NCBI GenBank assembly: GCA_039704465.1
Contig: JASFAU010000006.1
Location: forward strand, 1,394,512 to 1,458,511
Length of the DNA: 64,000 bases
Direction: 5' to 3'
From: Plasmodiophora brassicae
Taxonomy: Eukaryota; Endomyxa; Phytomyxea; Plasmodiophorida; Plasmodiophoridae
Under the pieces are notes generated by a model that saw nothing but the letters and a program-made list of their open reading frames with translations, did no database searches and was not told where the DNA came from. The position numbers and the translations under genes were made by a program. Below are positions 63,490 through 64,000 of this stretch, piece by piece. The number at the start of each line of letters is the position of its first letter. The first letter of the stretch is position 1.

Positions 63490-64000
63490 TTATTGCCTTC
63501 GCAGTGCGAAGCACCTGTAGAACAGGAGTCGGTAGACCCGCTTGCTGAGCAAGTCGGCGACGTGCGCGTCGGAATACCCTTGCACGCGACTGGTGTCGCA
63601 GAACGCCCAGCCACCACGTGCCTGCTTCACCCAGGACACGTAATGGCCTTCGTCGTGTCCAGCGACGTGGGCATTACCCCAGTGGTCGACAAGGCCGACC
63701 AACTGGAAATACGCATCTCCAACTTGGAAGACCGCCTGTGGCACCACATCCTGCTCAAAGAAGAAATCAGATATGCCCAGGTTTCCATCCATCATCGTTG
63801 TCGGGCCGGCACGTACCACCGCTGTCTTGCGCCGCGCCATACTGATGGTCTGACCATCGAGACCTGGCTCCTGGACGATTTCGATGGGATCCTGCCGCAC
63901 CAGCATCACTTGGCCTTCCTCGACCTTGCCCTTCAACTGACGAACCGTCGTGCTTCGGTGCTCCACGTCCTGCCCGCGATTGCACGGCCGTTCAGCAGGG
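63490..64000 (-). pseudogene. USP-type deubiquitinase-like gene, copy 3, cut by window end
   Basis: Only the 3' part, up to the window end, is visible: the QLKGKVEEGQVMLVRQDPIE region and the His box GHYVSWVKQARGGWAF. The 5' part lies outside. In this part it matches copies 1 and 2. Confidence 0.65.

Larger units (their letters stand above)
56883..64000. repeat. tandem array of a 2.6-kb unit (2.7 copies in window)
   Basis: Units start at 56883, 59487 and 62094, each opening ATGGTAAAGGATGATATGAC. Periods are 2604 and 2607 bp; the third is cut by the window end. The copies are almost identical: I noted a 3-bp insertion in copy 2 (about 60209) and a 1-bp deletion in copy 3 (about 62710). Each unit holds about 1.2 kb with GC-rich frames of uncertain coding status and a minus-strand USP-like gene. 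Copies 2 and 3 are preceded by GAGCGTGTTAG, copy 1 by different sequence, which marks the array edge. Confidence 0.93.

Overview
This is nuclear DNA from a gene-dense, GC-rich eukaryotic microbe, not a prokaryote. Many genes are split by very short GT-AG introns of about 45-65 nt, often with a CTGAC or CTAAC branch site. Housekeeping genes seen are RPB8, TMA7, SERF, vacuolar ATPase subunit D, TAM41, Tim23 and Rab7. They sit beside secreted proteins, leucine-rich repeat (LRR) proteins and a Ty3/gypsy chromovirus. This gene and intron style would fit a plasmodiophorid such as Plasmodiophora brassicae. That assignment is inference from style; no sequence search was possible.

Layout. Region 0-10 kb is rearranged. 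It holds two related copies of a multi-membrane protein family (one truncated and abutting a broken RPB8), a secreted F-box-like/LRR gene with one LRR per exon, and a large inverted repeat made from two Myb-like gene relics. Region 10.6-31 kb is compact and mostly ordinary: TMA7, a LON-domain-only protein, WD40, fasciclin, ankyrin, Myb, V-ATPase D, an EF-hand/WD40 protein, a secreted fungal-like protein, SERF, TAM41 and zf-UBP. Region 30-36 kb holds two more members of the membrane family flanking an LRR receptor-like gene. Region 36-47.8 kb has LIM, ABC transporter, DnaJ, Tim23, a Zn2Cys6 factor, Rab7, an unknown secreted or membrane protein and a CDF metal transporter.

Region 45-51 kb is largely decayed repeats. 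At 51.4-56.7 kb a chromovirus with identical 193-bp LTRs has inserted into the first exon of a small secreted coiled-coil gene. From 56.9 kb to the window end runs a nearly perfect tandem array of a 2.6-kb unit, each copy carrying a USP-type deubiquitinase-like gene on the minus strand.

Together the window shows a conserved core (mitochondrial import and cardiolipin synthesis, vacuole acidification, vesicle traffic) interleaved with fast-evolving secreted and surface families. Those families are being duplicated, truncated and hit by a transposon. Positions of introns and starts are my own reading; where a junction could not be resolved I say so.
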